From assembly GCF_024734895.1 (NCBI RefSeq), contig NZ_CP091430.1:930001-994000 (forward strand): a DNA stretch of 64,000 nucleotides, in the 5' to 3' direction. This document shows positions 9,547 to 19,294 of this stretch, piece by piece (within the stretch, counting starts at the first letter, position 1; each line of letters opens with the position of its first letter). Under the pieces are notes generated by a model. It saw only the letters and a program-made list of their open reading frames with translations, searched no databases and was not told where the DNA came from. This stretch comes from Paenibacillus spongiae (lineage in GTDB: Bacteria; Bacillota; Bacilli; Paenibacillales; Paenibacillaceae). The translations under genes and the position numbers were made by a program.

Positions 9547-10726
9547 GTTCATTACGCCAAAGGTATTGGAAATACCGCCATCGGGCATACGCGCTTTCTT
9601 CGAGCTGGCCGAAGGGGGCGGGGATATTATCTCGCTTGGCGTCGGGGAGCCGGATTTCGCAACGCCGGAGCATATCCGGGCGGCTTGCGTACGCGCGCTG
9701 AACGAAGGCAGGACGATGTATACGCCCAATGCTGGCCTGATGGAGCTGCGCGAAGAGATCGCCTCGTATCTGAAGAACGGCTTTGCGCTTCACTATGAGC
9801 CCTCAAGCGAGGTTCTCGTCACGGTCGGCAGCAGTGAAGCGGTTGACTTGGCGCTGCGGACCTTCATTTCGCCGGGCGATGAGGTTCTCGTTCCTTCACC
9901 GACCTATATCGCGTATGCGCCGATCACCCACTTGCACGGCGGCAAGGTGGTCGAGGTGGAAACATTCGCCGATCAGCAGTTCAAGCTCACGGCACAAGCG
10001 CTGGAGAAGCAAATCTCGCCCCGCTCGAAGGTGCTCATGCTCAATTACCCGAATAATCCGACGGGTGCGGTCATGACCGAGCAGGACTGGCAGCCGATTG
10101 CCGAGCTTGCGATCAAGCATAACCTGATCGTTATCTCGGACGAGATTTATGCGGAGCTGACCTACGGCGGGCAGCATGCCAGCATTGCCGCGCTACCGGG
10201 CATGAAGGAGCGGACGATCGTCATCAGCGGCTTCTCCAAGGCATTCGCGATGACGGGCTGGAGAGTCGGTTACGCCTGCGGCAACCGGGAGCTGATCGCC
10301 GGCATGCTCAAGATCCATCAATATACCGCGATGTGCGCGCCCACCCTCGGACAAATTGCCGCCATCGAATCGCTGCGCAGCGGACTGGAAGCGAAGGATG
10401 CGATGAAAGCCGAATTCGATGGCCGCAGACAGATGTTCGTGAAGGGGCTCAGGGAGATCGGGCTAACCTGTCATGAACCGCAAGGCGCCTTCTACGCCTT
10501 TCCTTCCATCGCGCATACGGGACTGACATCCGAACAGTTCGCCAAGCAGCTGCTGAGCGAAGCCGGAGTCGCCGCCGTGCCGGGCCATGTATTCGGAACG
10601 GGCGGGGAAGGGTATATCCGCTGCTCGTATGCGTCCTCGACTGCCCGGCTTACCGAGGCGCTGGAGCGGATGGGGCGCTTCATGAACGGCTTGAACGCGA
10701 ATAAGAGCGTATTGACATCGGCTTAG
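9536..10726 (+). CDS. Class I/II PLP-dependent aminotransferase (YugH/PatA-like)
   Basis: A 396-aa fold-type I aminotransferase. Visible features are the N-terminal SLGVGEPDF motif, NYPNNPTG, the DEIYAEL aspartate motif, the PLP lysine in GFSKAFAMTGWR (about residue 235), and a C-terminal arginine in YIRCSYA. The substrate cannot be fixed from sequence. Location after ddl suggests alanine, aspartate or diaminopimelate-related amino-group transfer for the cell wall, which is inference. ATG 9536 with GGAGAG is preferred; a TTG at 9530 is too close to that RBS. Confidence 0.88.
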   Translation: MSNEFITPKVLEIPPSGIRAFFELAEGGGDIISLGVGEPDFATPEHIRAACVRALNEGRTMYTPNAGLMELREEIASYLKNGFALHYEPSSEVLVTVGSSEAVDLALRTFISPGDEVLVPSPTYIAYAPITHLHGGKVVEVETFADQQFKLTAQALEKQISPRSKVLMLNYPNNPTGAVMTEQDWQPIAELAIKHNLIVISDEIYAELTYGGQHASIAALPGMKERTIVISGFSKAFAMTGWRVGYACGNRELIAGMLKIHQYTAMCAPTLGQIAAIESLRSGLEAKDAMKAEFDGRRQMFVKGLREIGLTCHEPQGAFYAFPSIAHTGLTSEQFAKQLLSEAGVAAVPGHVFGTGGEGYIRCSYASSTARLTEALERMGRFMNGLNANKSVLTSA

Positions 10727-10785
10727 GCTCTGCTATACTTTGAATACATTTATCGACTTGCTTATTGGACGGACCGTGAATAGAG

Positions 10786-10842
10786 AAGAGCTTGGCATGG
10801 AGGAGTTTGCGTCGCATTCCTTTACTGCGAAGCTCTTTCGTT
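10786..10842 (+). terminator. Long hairpin terminator of the ddl operon
   Basis: AAGAGCTT / AAGCTCTT arms extended by GGCA/TGCG and TGGAGGA/TCCTTTA, followed by a T-rich end. Confidence 0.65.
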
Positions 10843-10886
10843 GTTAGGCGGGGGATTTTGTACTATGGGAGAGGGACGGTGCCAAG

Positions 10887-11363
10887 ATGACACAATCAAA
10901 AGCAACCCGATACTCTGATCGCACGAAATTTACCATGGGCAAGCTGACATCGCTGCTCGTTCTGCTGCACAACGACGAAATGGGCGGAGAAATCGAGGAG
11001 GAGCTGGCGCGAAGAGGGTACCGTTACACCGTTGGAAAGGTCGGCTCCATGGATCTGGTCAAGGTCGTGGCCGCAATCGAGACAAGCGCCAAAGCCAATC
11101 ACGTGATCGACCCTCATGCATACCGGGAGGTCCATTCCTTATATCATGCCATCCTGGAAGCGATACAAGGGGTCGGCCGGGGGACGGTTCAATTCGGGGA
11201 CATTCTGCGCACGGTAGGTCTGACCTTCGCGATCGTTCGAGGCGTGGTGGACGTATCGGGGGATTCCAGCGAATGGATCAGCGTCTGCATCTACGGCACC
11301 ATTGGCGCTCCGAAGAAGGGCTTCGAGCATGATGCGCTTGGCTTCGGCTACAATCATATTTAG
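10887..11363 (+). CDS. hutP: HutP, histidine-dependent antiterminator of the hut operon
   Basis: A 158-aa RNA-binding protein recognised by its N-terminal MGKLTSLLVLL region and the C-terminal signature YGTIGAPKKGFEHDALGFGY. The family binds L-histidine and Mg2+ as a hexamer and wraps NAG-triplet RNA to block a terminator. Start is ATG 10887 after a GGGAGAGGGA RBS. As in B. subtilis it is the first gene of the hut operon, and the leader it should act on lies between it and hutH. Confidence 0.95.
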   Translation: MTQSKATRYSDRTKFTMGKLTSLLVLLHNDEMGGEIEEELARRGYRYTVGKVGSMDLVKVVAAIETSAKANHVIDPHAYREVHSLYHAILEAIQGVGRGTVQFGDILRTVGLTFAIVRGVVDVSGDSSEWISVCIYGTIGAPKKGFEHDALGFGYNHI

Positions 11364-11728
11364 GGAACCGGGGAGCGTGCCGGGAACGGGAGAGGGATTC
11401 GATGAAGGAGCGGCAGGCTCATTCTATTCGACTTAGATGCCGTACAATAATCGCAAAGATATTTGTTTATGCATATCGTATAGGAGCGTAATCATTTGAA
11501 TAAGAGAGATATTGAGCCTAACGTGCATCGGGATATTAATTTCCTGTCTCCTGGTGCGGAGCTTCCGTTTGATAAGCATTTTTAGACACCGTAAATTCGC
11601 AAGTCAATCCGGTTATTCCCACAAGCGGCGGAGTTATAGAAAGACGGATAACCAACCGTAGAAACACCCGATGGCGAAACGTGACGTACCGCCCAAAGCG
11701 GCATCATTTCATTTTAATATTCAGCCCA
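11364..11728 (+). other. hutP-hutH intercistronic leader
   Basis: This long untranslated stretch precedes the HutP-regulated hairpin. It contains two tiny ORFs with plausible RBSs: ATG 11402-11491 (29 aa, not recognised) and TTG 11496-11585. Scattered TAG triplets may be additional HutP contacts. Nothing else is recognisable in it. Confidence 0.5.
11496..11585 (+). CDS. Possible 29-aa small ORF in the hut leader
   Basis: TTG start with AGGAG nine bases upstream; the product begins MNKRDIEPNVHRDINF. Not recognised. It is supported only by the RBS and position, so it may be a leader peptide or chance. Confidence 0.3.
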   Translation: MNKRDIEPNVHRDINFLSPGAELPFDKHF

Positions 11729-11788
11729 TAGTGATTAGATAATCAGGGGGCTATACCGGGAAAGGCATTTCCTTGGTATAGCCCCTTT
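11729..11788 (+). promoter_or_regulatory. HutP-responsive terminator upstream of hutH
   Basis: The hairpin GGGGCTATACC / GGTATAGCCCC (11747-11785) ends in TTTAT. It is directly preceded by TAG-TGAT-TAG-ATAAT-CAG at 11729-11746. HutP of B. subtilis binds NAG triplets with four-base spacers overlapping the hut terminator, so this is the expected control point. The third spacer here is five bases. Confidence 0.75.
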
Positions 11789-11823
11789 ATGCATTCAATC
11801 CGGACTACGAGGAGCGGGTGTCC

Positions 11824-13332
11824 ATGATTCAACTAGACGGGAACCGTTTGACGATGGACCAAGTAAGCCAAGTCGTTCACCATAATGAGGAGGTACAAAT
11901 TAGCGATATCGCCTGGGATAGCGTGCGAAAGTCAAGAGAGGTCGTGGAGCTGATCGTATCGGAAGGTAGGCTGGCTTACGGGGTGACGACCGGGTTCGGC
12001 AAATTCAGCGATACCGTCATACCGGCCGCCGACGTCGAGGAGCTGCAGATCAACCTGATCCGGAGCCACGCATGCGGCGTAGGCGAGCCGCTCCCCGGCA
12101 AGGTCGTCAAGGCGATGCTTCTCTTACGGGCGAACGCGCTGGCGAAAGGCTATTCCGGCATTCGTCCGGAGACGCTTCAGCTGCTGGTTGACGTTCTCAA
12201 CCGCAATATCAGCCCGGTTATTCCGAGCCAAGGGTCGCTTGGCGCCAGCGGCGACCTGGCGCCGTTATCGCATCTGGCCTTGGTGCTCGTCGGCGAAGGG
12301 GAGGCCGACTACCTTGGACAGCGGATGTCCGGGGGAGATGCGCTGCAGCAGGCGGGCCTTCAGCCGATCCGGCTGCAGGCCAAGGAAGGCTTGGCGCTTA
12401 TTAACGGCACGCAGGCGATGACGGCCATTGGCACGATGGCGTATCTGGAGGCCGAGCAGTTGGCCCGATTGGCCGACGGTGTCGCGGCGCTCACCCTCGA
12501 AGGCTTGAGAGGCATTGTCTGTGCCTTTCTCCCCGAATCGCATCAAGTGCGCCCGTATCCGGAGCAGCAGGCGGTCGCCGAACGTATTCTCGGCTGGGTC
12601 GAGGGAAGCCGGCTAACGACCAAGCAAGGCGAGCTTCGCACGCAGGATGCTTATTCCTTGCGCTGCATCCCTCAGGTGCATGGCGCCATCCAGCAGGTGC
12701 TCTCCTACGTGAAGGATAAGCTGCTGATCGAAATCAACGCGGCGACGGATAATCCGCTGATCTTCTCGGATTCCGGGAAAGTGATCTCGGGGGGCAATTT
12801 CCACGGCCAGCCGATCGCCTTCGCGATGGACTTCCTCGGCATCGCCATGTCGGAGCTCGCGAGCATATCGGAGCGGCGAATCGAGCGTCTCGTCAATCCG
12901 CAGCTGAACGATCTGCCGGCCTTCCTTAGCCCAAACCCCGGCCTGCAATCGGGCTTAATGATTACGCAGTACGTGGCGGCCTCTCTCGTATCGGAAAATA
13001 AGACATTGGCCCACCCTTCCAGCGTCGATTCGATTCCTTCGTCCGCGAATCAAGAGGATCATGTCAGCATGGGCACGACGGCGGCCAGACATGCGGCGCG
13101 AATTGTGGAGAACAGCCGAATGGTACTGGCGATTGAAGCGATCTGCTCGGCTCAAGCCGCCGATATCCGCGGGGCCGATGGGCTGGCTCCCGGAACGGGA
13201 AGGCTGCATAATCAAATCCGCTCTATCGTTCCGCTGATCGTGAAGGACAGGGTGTTCGCTCAAGATATCGAACGGCTGTCCCGAAGCATGAAGGAGCAGG
13301 AATGGTCACTCGATAACGGTGCACCTGCATAG
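11824..13332 (+). CDS. hutH: Histidine ammonia-lyase
   Basis: A 502-aa enzyme converting histidine to urocanate plus ammonia, the first step of histidine degradation. The [17 protein letters not shown] motif (about residues 138-154) supplies Ala-Ser-Gly for the MIO electrophile. Length is normal for the family. ATG 11824 follows GGAG; an upstream GTG at 11818 is also in frame. It is followed by a 206-bp gap containing a repeat related to the element at 17.8 kb. Confidence 0.96.
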   Translation: MIQLDGNRLTMDQVSQVVHHNEEVQISDIAWDSVRKSREVVELIVSEGRLAYGVTTGFGKFSDTVIPAADVEELQINLIRSHACGVGEPLPGKVVKAMLLLRANALAKGYSGIRPETLQLLVDVLNRNISPVIPSQGSLGASGDLAPLSHLALVLVGEGEADYLGQRMSGGDALQQAGLQPIRLQAKEGLALINGTQAMTAIGTMAYLEAEQLARLADGVAALTLEGLRGIVCAFLPESHQVRPYPEQQAVAERILGWVEGSRLTTKQGELRTQDAYSLRCIPQVHGAIQQVLSYVKDKLLIEINAATDNPLIFSDSGKVISGGNFHGQPIAFAMDFLGIAMSELASISERRIERLVNPQLNDLPAFLSPNPGLQSGLMITQYVAASLVSENKTLAHPSSVDSIPSSANQEDHVSMGTTAARHAARIVENSRMVLAIEAICSAQAADIRGADGLAPGTGRLHNQIRSIVPLIVKDRVFAQDIERLSRSMKEQEWSLDNGAPA

Positions 13333-13349
13333 TCTGTAAGGAGATGAAA

Positions 13350-13480
13350 ACCGCCGCGCAGAGAGAACGCTATTCCGATCGCGGTTGTCTCCGGAGTTCT
13401 TTGAGGCTATGCTGCAGGCTGAACTCCAGTAACGAAGGCGACCGTTAGCGCTTCTCCAGTATCATTCTTCCTGCTCCGTT
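13350..13480 (+). repeat. Diverged copy of the intergenic repeat at 17.8 kb
   Basis: It shares in order GC-GCGCAG, CGATCGC-GTTGT, AAGGCGACCG-TA-CGCT and ATCATTCTTCCTGC with 17831-17955, at nearly the same spacing. No clear terminal inverted repeat remains. It lies in the hutH-hutU gap. Confidence 0.6.
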
Positions 13481-13538
13481 CGGCGAACCTCTATTTTGTT
13501 TTTTAACGAATAATGTGACAGGGAAGGAGAAGGATCCT

Positions 13539-15212
13539 ATGCATAACATGGATAGAATTATCCGGGCTCCGCGGGGAAATCGGCTGAACGCAAAAGGATG
13601 GGTTCAGGAAGCGGCGCTGCGGATGCTGATGAACAACCTGGACCCCGAGGTCGCGGAGCATCCGCAGAAGCTAGTCGTGTATGGCGGAATCGGGAAGGCT
13701 GCCCGCAGCTGGGAGTCGTTCGAGCGCATCGTGGCCACCCTCAAGGAGCTGGAAGACGATGAGACGCTGCTCGTGCAGTCCGGCAAGCCGGTCGCCGTGT
13801 TCAAGACGACGAAGGATTCCCCGCGCGTCCTGCTGGCCAACTCCAATCTTGTCCCGGCTTGGGCGAATTGGGACACCTTCCACGAATTGGACCGGAAGGG
13901 ACTCATGATGTACGGCCAGATGACGGCGGGAAGCTGGATCTATATCGGGAGCCAGGGCATCGTCCAGGGTACGTACGAGACGTTCGCGGAGTGCGCGCGC
14001 CAGCACTTTAATCAGAGCCTCCGAGGAACGATTACCGTGACTGCCGGGCTGGGAGGGATGGGCGGCGCGCAGATGCTCGCCGTTACGATGAACGATGGGG
14101 TTGTCATCGGCATCGATGCCGACAGAACGCGGATCGAGAAGCGGATCGAAACCCGTTATTGCGATCTATGGGTGGAGTCTCTGGATGAAGCCATAACGCT
14201 GGCGAAGGAGGCGAAGGAAGCCGGAAAAGCGCTGTCCATCGGGCTGCTGGGCAATGCGGCGGAAGTGCTGCCGGAGATGCTGGGGCGCCATTTCATCCCG
14301 GACATTATTACCGATCAAACCTCCGCTCACGATCCGCTGAACGGCTATCTGCCTGCGGGAATGACGATTGCGGAGGGAGAGCGGCTCCGCAGCGCGAATC
14401 CGCAGGAATACGTGAAGAAGGCCAAAGCCTCCATCGCCGTTCACGTCCAATCCATTCTCGATATGCGGGAGAAGGGCGCCGTTGCGTTCGATTACGGCAA
14501 CAACATCCGTCAGGTAGCTTACGATGAAGGCGTGAAGCAGGCGTTCGATTATCCCGGCTTCGTCCCCGCGTATATCAGGCCGCAATTTTGCGAAGGGAAA
14601 GGACCGTTCCGCTGGGTAGCCCTTTCCGGGGATCCGGCCGATATCCATAAGACCGATGAGGCGATACTGCGCGAATTTGCGCCTAACGAGCGACTGTGCA
14701 GATGGATTCGCATGGCGCAGGATAAGATCTCCTTTCAAGGGCTGCCTGCCCGGCTCTGCTGGCTTGGCTACGGCGAGCGGGCGCGCTTCGGCAAGCTGTT
14801 GAACGACATGGTTGCCTCGGGCGAGCTGAGCGCGCCGGTTGTGATCGGCCGCGACCATCTGGATGCGGGCTCCGTCGCTTCGCCGAACCGCGAGACGGAA
14901 GCGATGATGGACGGCAGCGACGCCGTAGCGGATTGGCCGATTCTGAATGCGCTCGTGAATACCGCGGCCGGAGCCAGCTGGGTATCCGTGCATCATGGAG
15001 GCGGCGTAGGGATGGGGTATTCCTTGCATGCCGGCATGGTCGTCGTGGCGGACGGCTCGAAGGAAGCGGAAGCGCGGCTTGCGCGTGTGCTGACCTCCGA
15101 TCCGGGAATGGGGGTCGTCCGGCATGCGGATGCCGGGTATGATTTGGCGATCGAAACCGCGAAGAAGAAGGGCGTCCATATGCCGATGCTCGGGCAGCAG
15201 GACGGGGCATAA
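13539..15212 (+). CDS. hutU: Urocanate hydratase
   Basis: A 557-aa NAD-dependent enzyme converting urocanate to imidazolonepropionate. Recognised by [10 protein letters not shown] (NAD-binding glycine loop, about 168-177), [14 protein letters not shown] and the C-terminal [16 protein letters not shown] signature. ATG 13539 follows GGAAGGAGAAGG; an in-frame upstream start at 13515 would overlap this RBS. Second enzyme of the operon. Confidence 0.96.
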   Translation: MHNMDRIIRAPRGNRLNAKGWVQEAALRMLMNNLDPEVAEHPQKLVVYGGIGKAARSWESFERIVATLKELEDDETLLVQSGKPVAVFKTTKDSPRVLLANSNLVPAWANWDTFHELDRKGLMMYGQMTAGSWIYIGSQGIVQGTYETFAECARQHFNQSLRGTITVTAGLGGMGGAQMLAVTMNDGVVIGIDADRTRIEKRIETRYCDLWVESLDEAITLAKEAKEAGKALSIGLLGNAAEVLPEMLGRHFIPDIITDQTSAHDPLNGYLPAGMTIAEGERLRSANPQEYVKKAKASIAVHVQSILDMREKGAVAFDYGNNIRQVAYDEGVKQAFDYPGFVPAYIRPQFCEGKGPFRWVALSGDPADIHKTDEAILREFAPNERLCRWIRMAQDKISFQGLPARLCWLGYGERARFGKLLNDMVASGELSAPVVIGRDHLDAGSVASPNRETEAMMDGSDAVADWPILNALVNTAAGASWVSVHHGGGVGMGYSLHAGMVVVADGSKEAEARLARVLTSDPGMGVVRHADAGYDLAIETAKKKGVHMPMLGQQDGA

Positions 15213-15244
15213 GTGGGAATCCCCCAAGGAAGGAATGGGACCGG

Positions 15245-16219
15245 ATGATCAAGATCGAGCTGCTTAACCCGCCCGAGCTTATTAGACGCTCGAATTGGAG
15301 CGACCGTAATGAAACGAAGGTGTCGCAATGGCTAACCCCATGGAATGGCAAAGAGTCACCAGAGGTAGGCTTCATTGGCGTACCGCTCTCCAAGACCTCG
15401 ATCAGCCATTCCGGCGCCTCGATGACGCCCAATGCGCTGCGCGAGCTGTTCCCGACTGTTACCACGTACAGCATCGACCATGAAGTGGATTTGCAAGAGC
15501 TGCACGCCCGGGATCTGGGCGATATTCAGATGCATGTAACGGAGTTGGCGAGATGCCATTCGAACATCGAGCAAGGCATGGCCGGGATTTATACGGCTTT
15601 ACCGGAGCTGTTCCCGATTATTATGGGCGGCGACCACTCGATTACATGCCCGTCGGTCAAGGCGTTCAAGCGGCATGTCGGCGGCAAGGTGGGCATCGTG
15701 CAAATCGATTCGCACATGGATGTGCGGAATTTGGAGGATGGAGGGCCGACGAACGGAACTCCGATCCGCGGCTTGATCGAATCGGGAACGGTCGAAGGCT
15801 GTCATATCGCCCAGATCGGACTTCACAGCTTTGCCAACTCGAGCGCGTATCATGAGTATGCACGGACTCACGGTATTACCCAGTATACCTCGCGACAAGT
15901 GCACCTGATCGGCATCGATGCGCTGGTCGACCGGGCATTGGAGGCGGCGGGGAACGGCACGGACGCGATCTATGTAACGGTGGATATGGATGTGCTGGAT
16001 CAAGCCTTCGCACCGGGTGTCCCTGCCATGGTTCCCGCGGGCATGACATCGTGGGAGCTGCTGGAAGCAGTGCTCCGGTTAGGCCGGCATCCCAAGGTGA
16101 AGGGCTTCGACGTCGTGTGCGTCGATCCGATGCAGGATCCGCGCCGGGCGACGGTTAGGATGACGCTGCATGCCATACTGACTTTTCTAACGGGATATAT
16201 GCAGCGCGGCAAGGCTTGA
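15245..16219 (+). CDS. hutG: Formimidoylglutamase (arginase/ureohydrolase family)
   Basis: A 324-aa Mn-dependent ureohydrolase giving glutamate plus formamide from N-formimidoyl-glutamate. Metal-ligand motifs GGDHSIT, QIDSHMDV and VDMDVLDQAFAPG are present. ATG 15245 lies 33 bases after hutU. In B. subtilis hutI precedes hutG; here hutG comes first. Confidence 0.93.
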   Translation: MIKIELLNPPELIRRSNWSDRNETKVSQWLTPWNGKESPEVGFIGVPLSKTSISHSGASMTPNALRELFPTVTTYSIDHEVDLQELHARDLGDIQMHVTELARCHSNIEQGMAGIYTALPELFPIIMGGDHSITCPSVKAFKRHVGGKVGIVQIDSHMDVRNLEDGGPTNGTPIRGLIESGTVEGCHIAQIGLHSFANSSAYHEYARTHGITQYTSRQVHLIGIDALVDRALEAAGNGTDAIYVTVDMDVLDQAFAPGVPAMVPAGMTSWELLEAVLRLGRHPKVKGFDVVCVDPMQDPRRATVRMTLHAILTFLTGYMQRGKA

Positions 16220-16294
16220 GGCGCACCGTTCTGCAGCTGCCGGTCCACCGAAGAAACCCGGTGCCGGACGGAAACATACAATGGGGGGAGATCA

Positions 16295-17575
16295 TTGGCT
16301 CAGCAGATTGACCTATTGATTCATAATATTGGAACCCTCGTCACGATGAGGGGGACGCCGGGTCCGCGCAAGGGGAGCGAGATGTCCGAGGTAGGGGCGA
16401 TCCCGAATGGAGCGATCGCCGTCTCGGGAGGGCTCATCGCGGCTGTCGGTACGGAAGCCGATGTGCGGACTGCGCTGGAAGGCGCCGCGATTGCTACCGA
16501 ATACGATGCAGAGGGACTGTTGGCTACCCCGGGACTGATAGATCCGCATACCCATCTGGTTCATGGCGGATCCCGGGAACATGAGCTGGCGCTGAAATTG
16601 CAGGGCGCTTCTTATCTGGAAATTCTGGCTCAAGGCGGCGGCATTTTAAGCACGGTGCGCGCCACACGGAAAGCCTCGGAGGATGAACTCTTCCGCCAAG
16701 CGAAGAGGAGCCTCGACACGATGCTGGAGTACGGAGTTACGACCGCGGAAGCCAAGAGCGGCTACGGCCTGACGCTAGAGGATGAGATTAAGCAGCTGCG
16801 GGTCGCGCATCGGTTGAATCAGGTTCATCCCGTGCAGCTGGTGTCCACCTTCATGGGGGCGCATATGGTGCCTGAAGAATATAAGGGCCGCGCAGACGAG
16901 TATGTGCAGCTATTAATCGAAGAGATGCTGCCTGAAGTGAAGCGCCAAGGGCTGGCCGAGTTTTGCGATGCGTTCTGCGAGCACGGTGTCTTCACCGTGA
17001 AGCAGACAGAACGCCTGTTGGCGGCGGCGAAATCGTTAGGTTTCAGCGTCAAGCTCCATGCCGATGAAATCGAGCCGATAGGCGGCGCAGAGCTGGCCGG
17101 GAAATTAGGCTGTGTTTCCGCCGAGCATCTGCTTGCAGCTTCCGACTCAGGACTTGAGGCGATGCAGCGTGCCGGCGTCATCGCGGTATGCTTGCCGGCC
17201 ACCTCCTTCAATCTGCGCTTAACGAATCATGCCCGCGCGCGAAGGATGATCGAGCTTGGGCTGGCGGTCGCCTTGGCGACGGACTATAATCCGGGAAGCT
17301 CGCCGACCGAGAATATTCAGCTGGCAATGACGCTGGCTTGCTTGAATTTAGGGATGACGCCCGAGGAGATTATCACCGCGGTCACAATCAACGCGGCATA
17401 TGCCATTGGACGGGGCGACCGGGCAGGCAGCCTGGAGGTGGGCAAGCAGGCGGATATCGTCGTGTTCAATGCGCCTAACTTGGCGTACCTGCCGTACCAT
17501 TTTGGAATCAATCACGTGAATACCGTGGTGAAGCTGGGACGGATTGTCGTATCGCAAGGCAGGCGGATGGAGTAG
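16295..17575 (+). CDS. hutI: Imidazolonepropionase
   Basis: A 426-aa amidohydrolase that opens imidazolonepropionate to formimidoylglutamate. The HxH metal motif lies in DPHTHLVHGGSRE (about residues 86-98); the later HADEIEPIGG and ATDYNPGSSP motifs complete the site. TTG start at 16295 with GGGGGGAG directly upstream. It is the last gene of this hut cluster; no hutM-type histidine permease follows. Confidence 0.95.
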   Translation: MAQQIDLLIHNIGTLVTMRGTPGPRKGSEMSEVGAIPNGAIAVSGGLIAAVGTEADVRTALEGAAIATEYDAEGLLATPGLIDPHTHLVHGGSREHELALKLQGASYLEILAQGGGILSTVRATRKASEDELFRQAKRSLDTMLEYGVTTAEAKSGYGLTLEDEIKQLRVAHRLNQVHPVQLVSTFMGAHMVPEEYKGRADEYVQLLIEEMLPEVKRQGLAEFCDAFCEHGVFTVKQTERLLAAAKSLGFSVKLHADEIEPIGGAELAGKLGCVSAEHLLAASDSGLEAMQRAGVIAVCLPATSFNLRLTNHARARRMIELGLAVALATDYNPGSSPTENIQLAMTLACLNLGMTPEEIITAVTINAAYAIGRGDRAGSLEVGKQADIVVFNAPNLAYLPYHFGINHVNTVVKLGRIVVSQGRRME

Positions 17576-17678
17576 AATGTGGATGCGGGGCTCCGTGGAT
17601 GGCGGCAAGGAGGCGAACCGTGTTGTTCGCACCGCAAGCGGAGGCCGGAAATGCGCCGTCATGCCTTGCCCGGCTTGG

Positions 17679-17707
17679 TTTACTTCAATCCCGAACTCAT
17701 GTATAAT
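17679..17707 (+). promoter_or_regulatory. sigma-A-type promoter upstream of hisC
   Basis: TTTACT (17679-17684) and TATAAT (17702-17707) are 17 bp apart. Transcription would enter the hairpin at 17740 and the repeat element before hisC. Confidence 0.55.
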
Positions 17708-17739
17708 ACAGCTAATTAAATGCTAACTTTAGTGATAAG

Positions 17740-17795
17740 AACCGGAGCATACAGAAGAGGGCAGCCTGTCTCTTTTGCTATTGTGACGGTTTTTT
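17740..17795 (+). terminator. Terminator or attenuator between hutI and hisC
   Basis: Nested pairings AACCG/CGGTT, AGCA/TGCT and AAGAG/CTCTT are followed by TTTTTT. Because a promoter lies just upstream, it may be an attenuator of hisC or the end of a roughly 80-nt RNA. Confidence 0.5.
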
Positions 17796-17992
17796 CTGTA
17801 TAAGTTGAACGATTGAGCAACATACAACCCGCTGCGCAGGCAAAATGTTTTTACGATCGCTGTTGTTCCCCGATTTTCCTGAACTCGATTGGGCAGTTGT
17901 TGAAATCCGGGAACCAAGGCGACCGCTAACGCTCCTTCAGAATCATTCTTCCTGCGTCGCTCATTGTATCTTTCTTCGTTCAACTTATACAG
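17796..17992. mobile_element. MITE-like element, 197 bp, with perfect 17-bp terminal inverted repeats
   Basis: The left end CTGTATAAGTTGAACGA (17796-17812) is the exact reverse complement of the right end (17976-17992). There is no ORF of significance inside and no obvious target-site duplication. The interior resembles 13350-13480. It sits between the hisC promoter and the hisC RBS, so it would be transcribed. Confidence 0.65.
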
Positions 17993-18029
17993 CTTGGCAA
18001 GGCAGACAAATTGACGGAGGTAAACCGGA

Positions 18030-19142
18030 ATGACAGAACAGTTATGGAATCATGGCGTCAAGAAGCTGAAGCCTTACATACCGGGGAAATCGATTGAAGA
18101 CGTGAAGAAGGAGCTGGGCTTGACCGAAATTATTCGGATGGCTTCCAACGAAAACCCTTATGGCCCGTCCCCCAAAGCGATTGCCGCGGCGGGTGAAGCG
18201 CTGATGCAAACCCATCTTTATCCGGAACCGAGCAACCGGGAGCTGCGGGGCAAGCTGGGCGAGCTGCACAAGGTGGATCCCGATCGAATCCTCATCTCCA
18301 ACGGGGCGGACAATGTGCTCCTCATTATCGGACAGGCCTTCGTGAATCCGGGGGACGAGGTTGTCTACTGCAGCCCGACCTTCCCGGTGTATCGCACGTC
18401 AACCGTTATGATGGGCGGGGTGCCGGTCGAAGTGCCGCTGACGGCCGACCATAAATTCGATCTTGAGGCGATGCTGAACCATGTGACGCCGAAGACGAAG
18501 CTGATCTATATTTGCAATCCGAATAACCCGACGGGTACGGTGGTCGACTCGAATCAGCTCCGTTCCTTCCTGCAGCGCGTTCCGAAGCATGTCGTCGTTG
18601 TCCTGGATGAGGCTTACGCGGAATTCATTTCAATCGAACAGTACAAGTCGGGCATTGACTACATGAACGAAGGGTTCCCGGTGATCTCCGTCCGCACCTT
18701 CTCCAAACTATATGGGCTTGCGGCGGCACGGGTAGGCTATGCGATTGCGCCGGCTGAACTGCTGCAGCCGATGCTGGCCGTCAGAGAGCCGTTCCCGGTT
18801 ACAAGAGCATCCGATGCGGCGGCCCGTGCGGCCTTGGAGGATGTCGAGTATACGAACTTCATTTTGGCGGAGAATTTGAAGGGAATGAAGTTCCTGTCGG
18901 CGGAGCTCGCGAAATTCGGTTATGAAACGGTTGAATCGTATGCGAATTTCATATTCGTGGATACGAAGGAGGATGTGCAGCCTCTGTATGATGGCGTGAT
19001 GAAAGAGGGATTCATCATCAGACCGTGCACCAGCTTCGGCTATCCCCATCATTTTCGACTTACGATCGGGACGCATGAACAGAATGAAAGGTTTATCGCT
19101 GCCTTACATAAGGTGAAAGCCGGCAAGACAACGACGATATAA
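18030..19142 (+). CDS. hisC: Histidinol-phosphate aminotransferase
   Basis: A 370-aa PLP enzyme of histidine biosynthesis. Shows SNENPYGPSP, NPNNPTGTVV, LDEAYAEF and the PLP lysine in TFSKLYGLAAARVGY (about residue 226). Start ATG 18030 with CGGAGG upstream, only about 20 bases beyond the inverted-repeat element. It stands outside a his operon and next to a histidinol phosphatase. Related activity on aromatic amino acids is known for HisC proteins of Bacilli. Confidence 0.93.
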   Translation: MTEQLWNHGVKKLKPYIPGKSIEDVKKELGLTEIIRMASNENPYGPSPKAIAAAGEALMQTHLYPEPSNRELRGKLGELHKVDPDRILISNGADNVLLIIGQAFVNPGDEVVYCSPTFPVYRTSTVMMGGVPVEVPLTADHKFDLEAMLNHVTPKTKLIYICNPNNPTGTVVDSNQLRSFLQRVPKHVVVVLDEAYAEFISIEQYKSGIDYMNEGFPVISVRTFSKLYGLAAARVGYAIAPAELLQPMLAVREPFPVTRASDAAARAALEDVEYTNFILAENLKGMKFLSAELAKFGYETVESYANFIFVDTKEDVQPLYDGVMKEGFIIRPCTSFGYPHHFRLTIGTHEQNERFIAALHKVKAGKTTTI

Positions 19143-19294
19143 GGGCAGCAGGAGTCAGTCTTGTTCCATTATCGGCTATAGCCATCTTAGTCTCGGACGA
19201 TATAATCTATTAAAAAGCCGCCTATCCTGTGGTAGAATGGCGTGGACCAGGCTGGTCGTTTAATTACATTCACGAGGGAGAGAAGTGAATCGCG

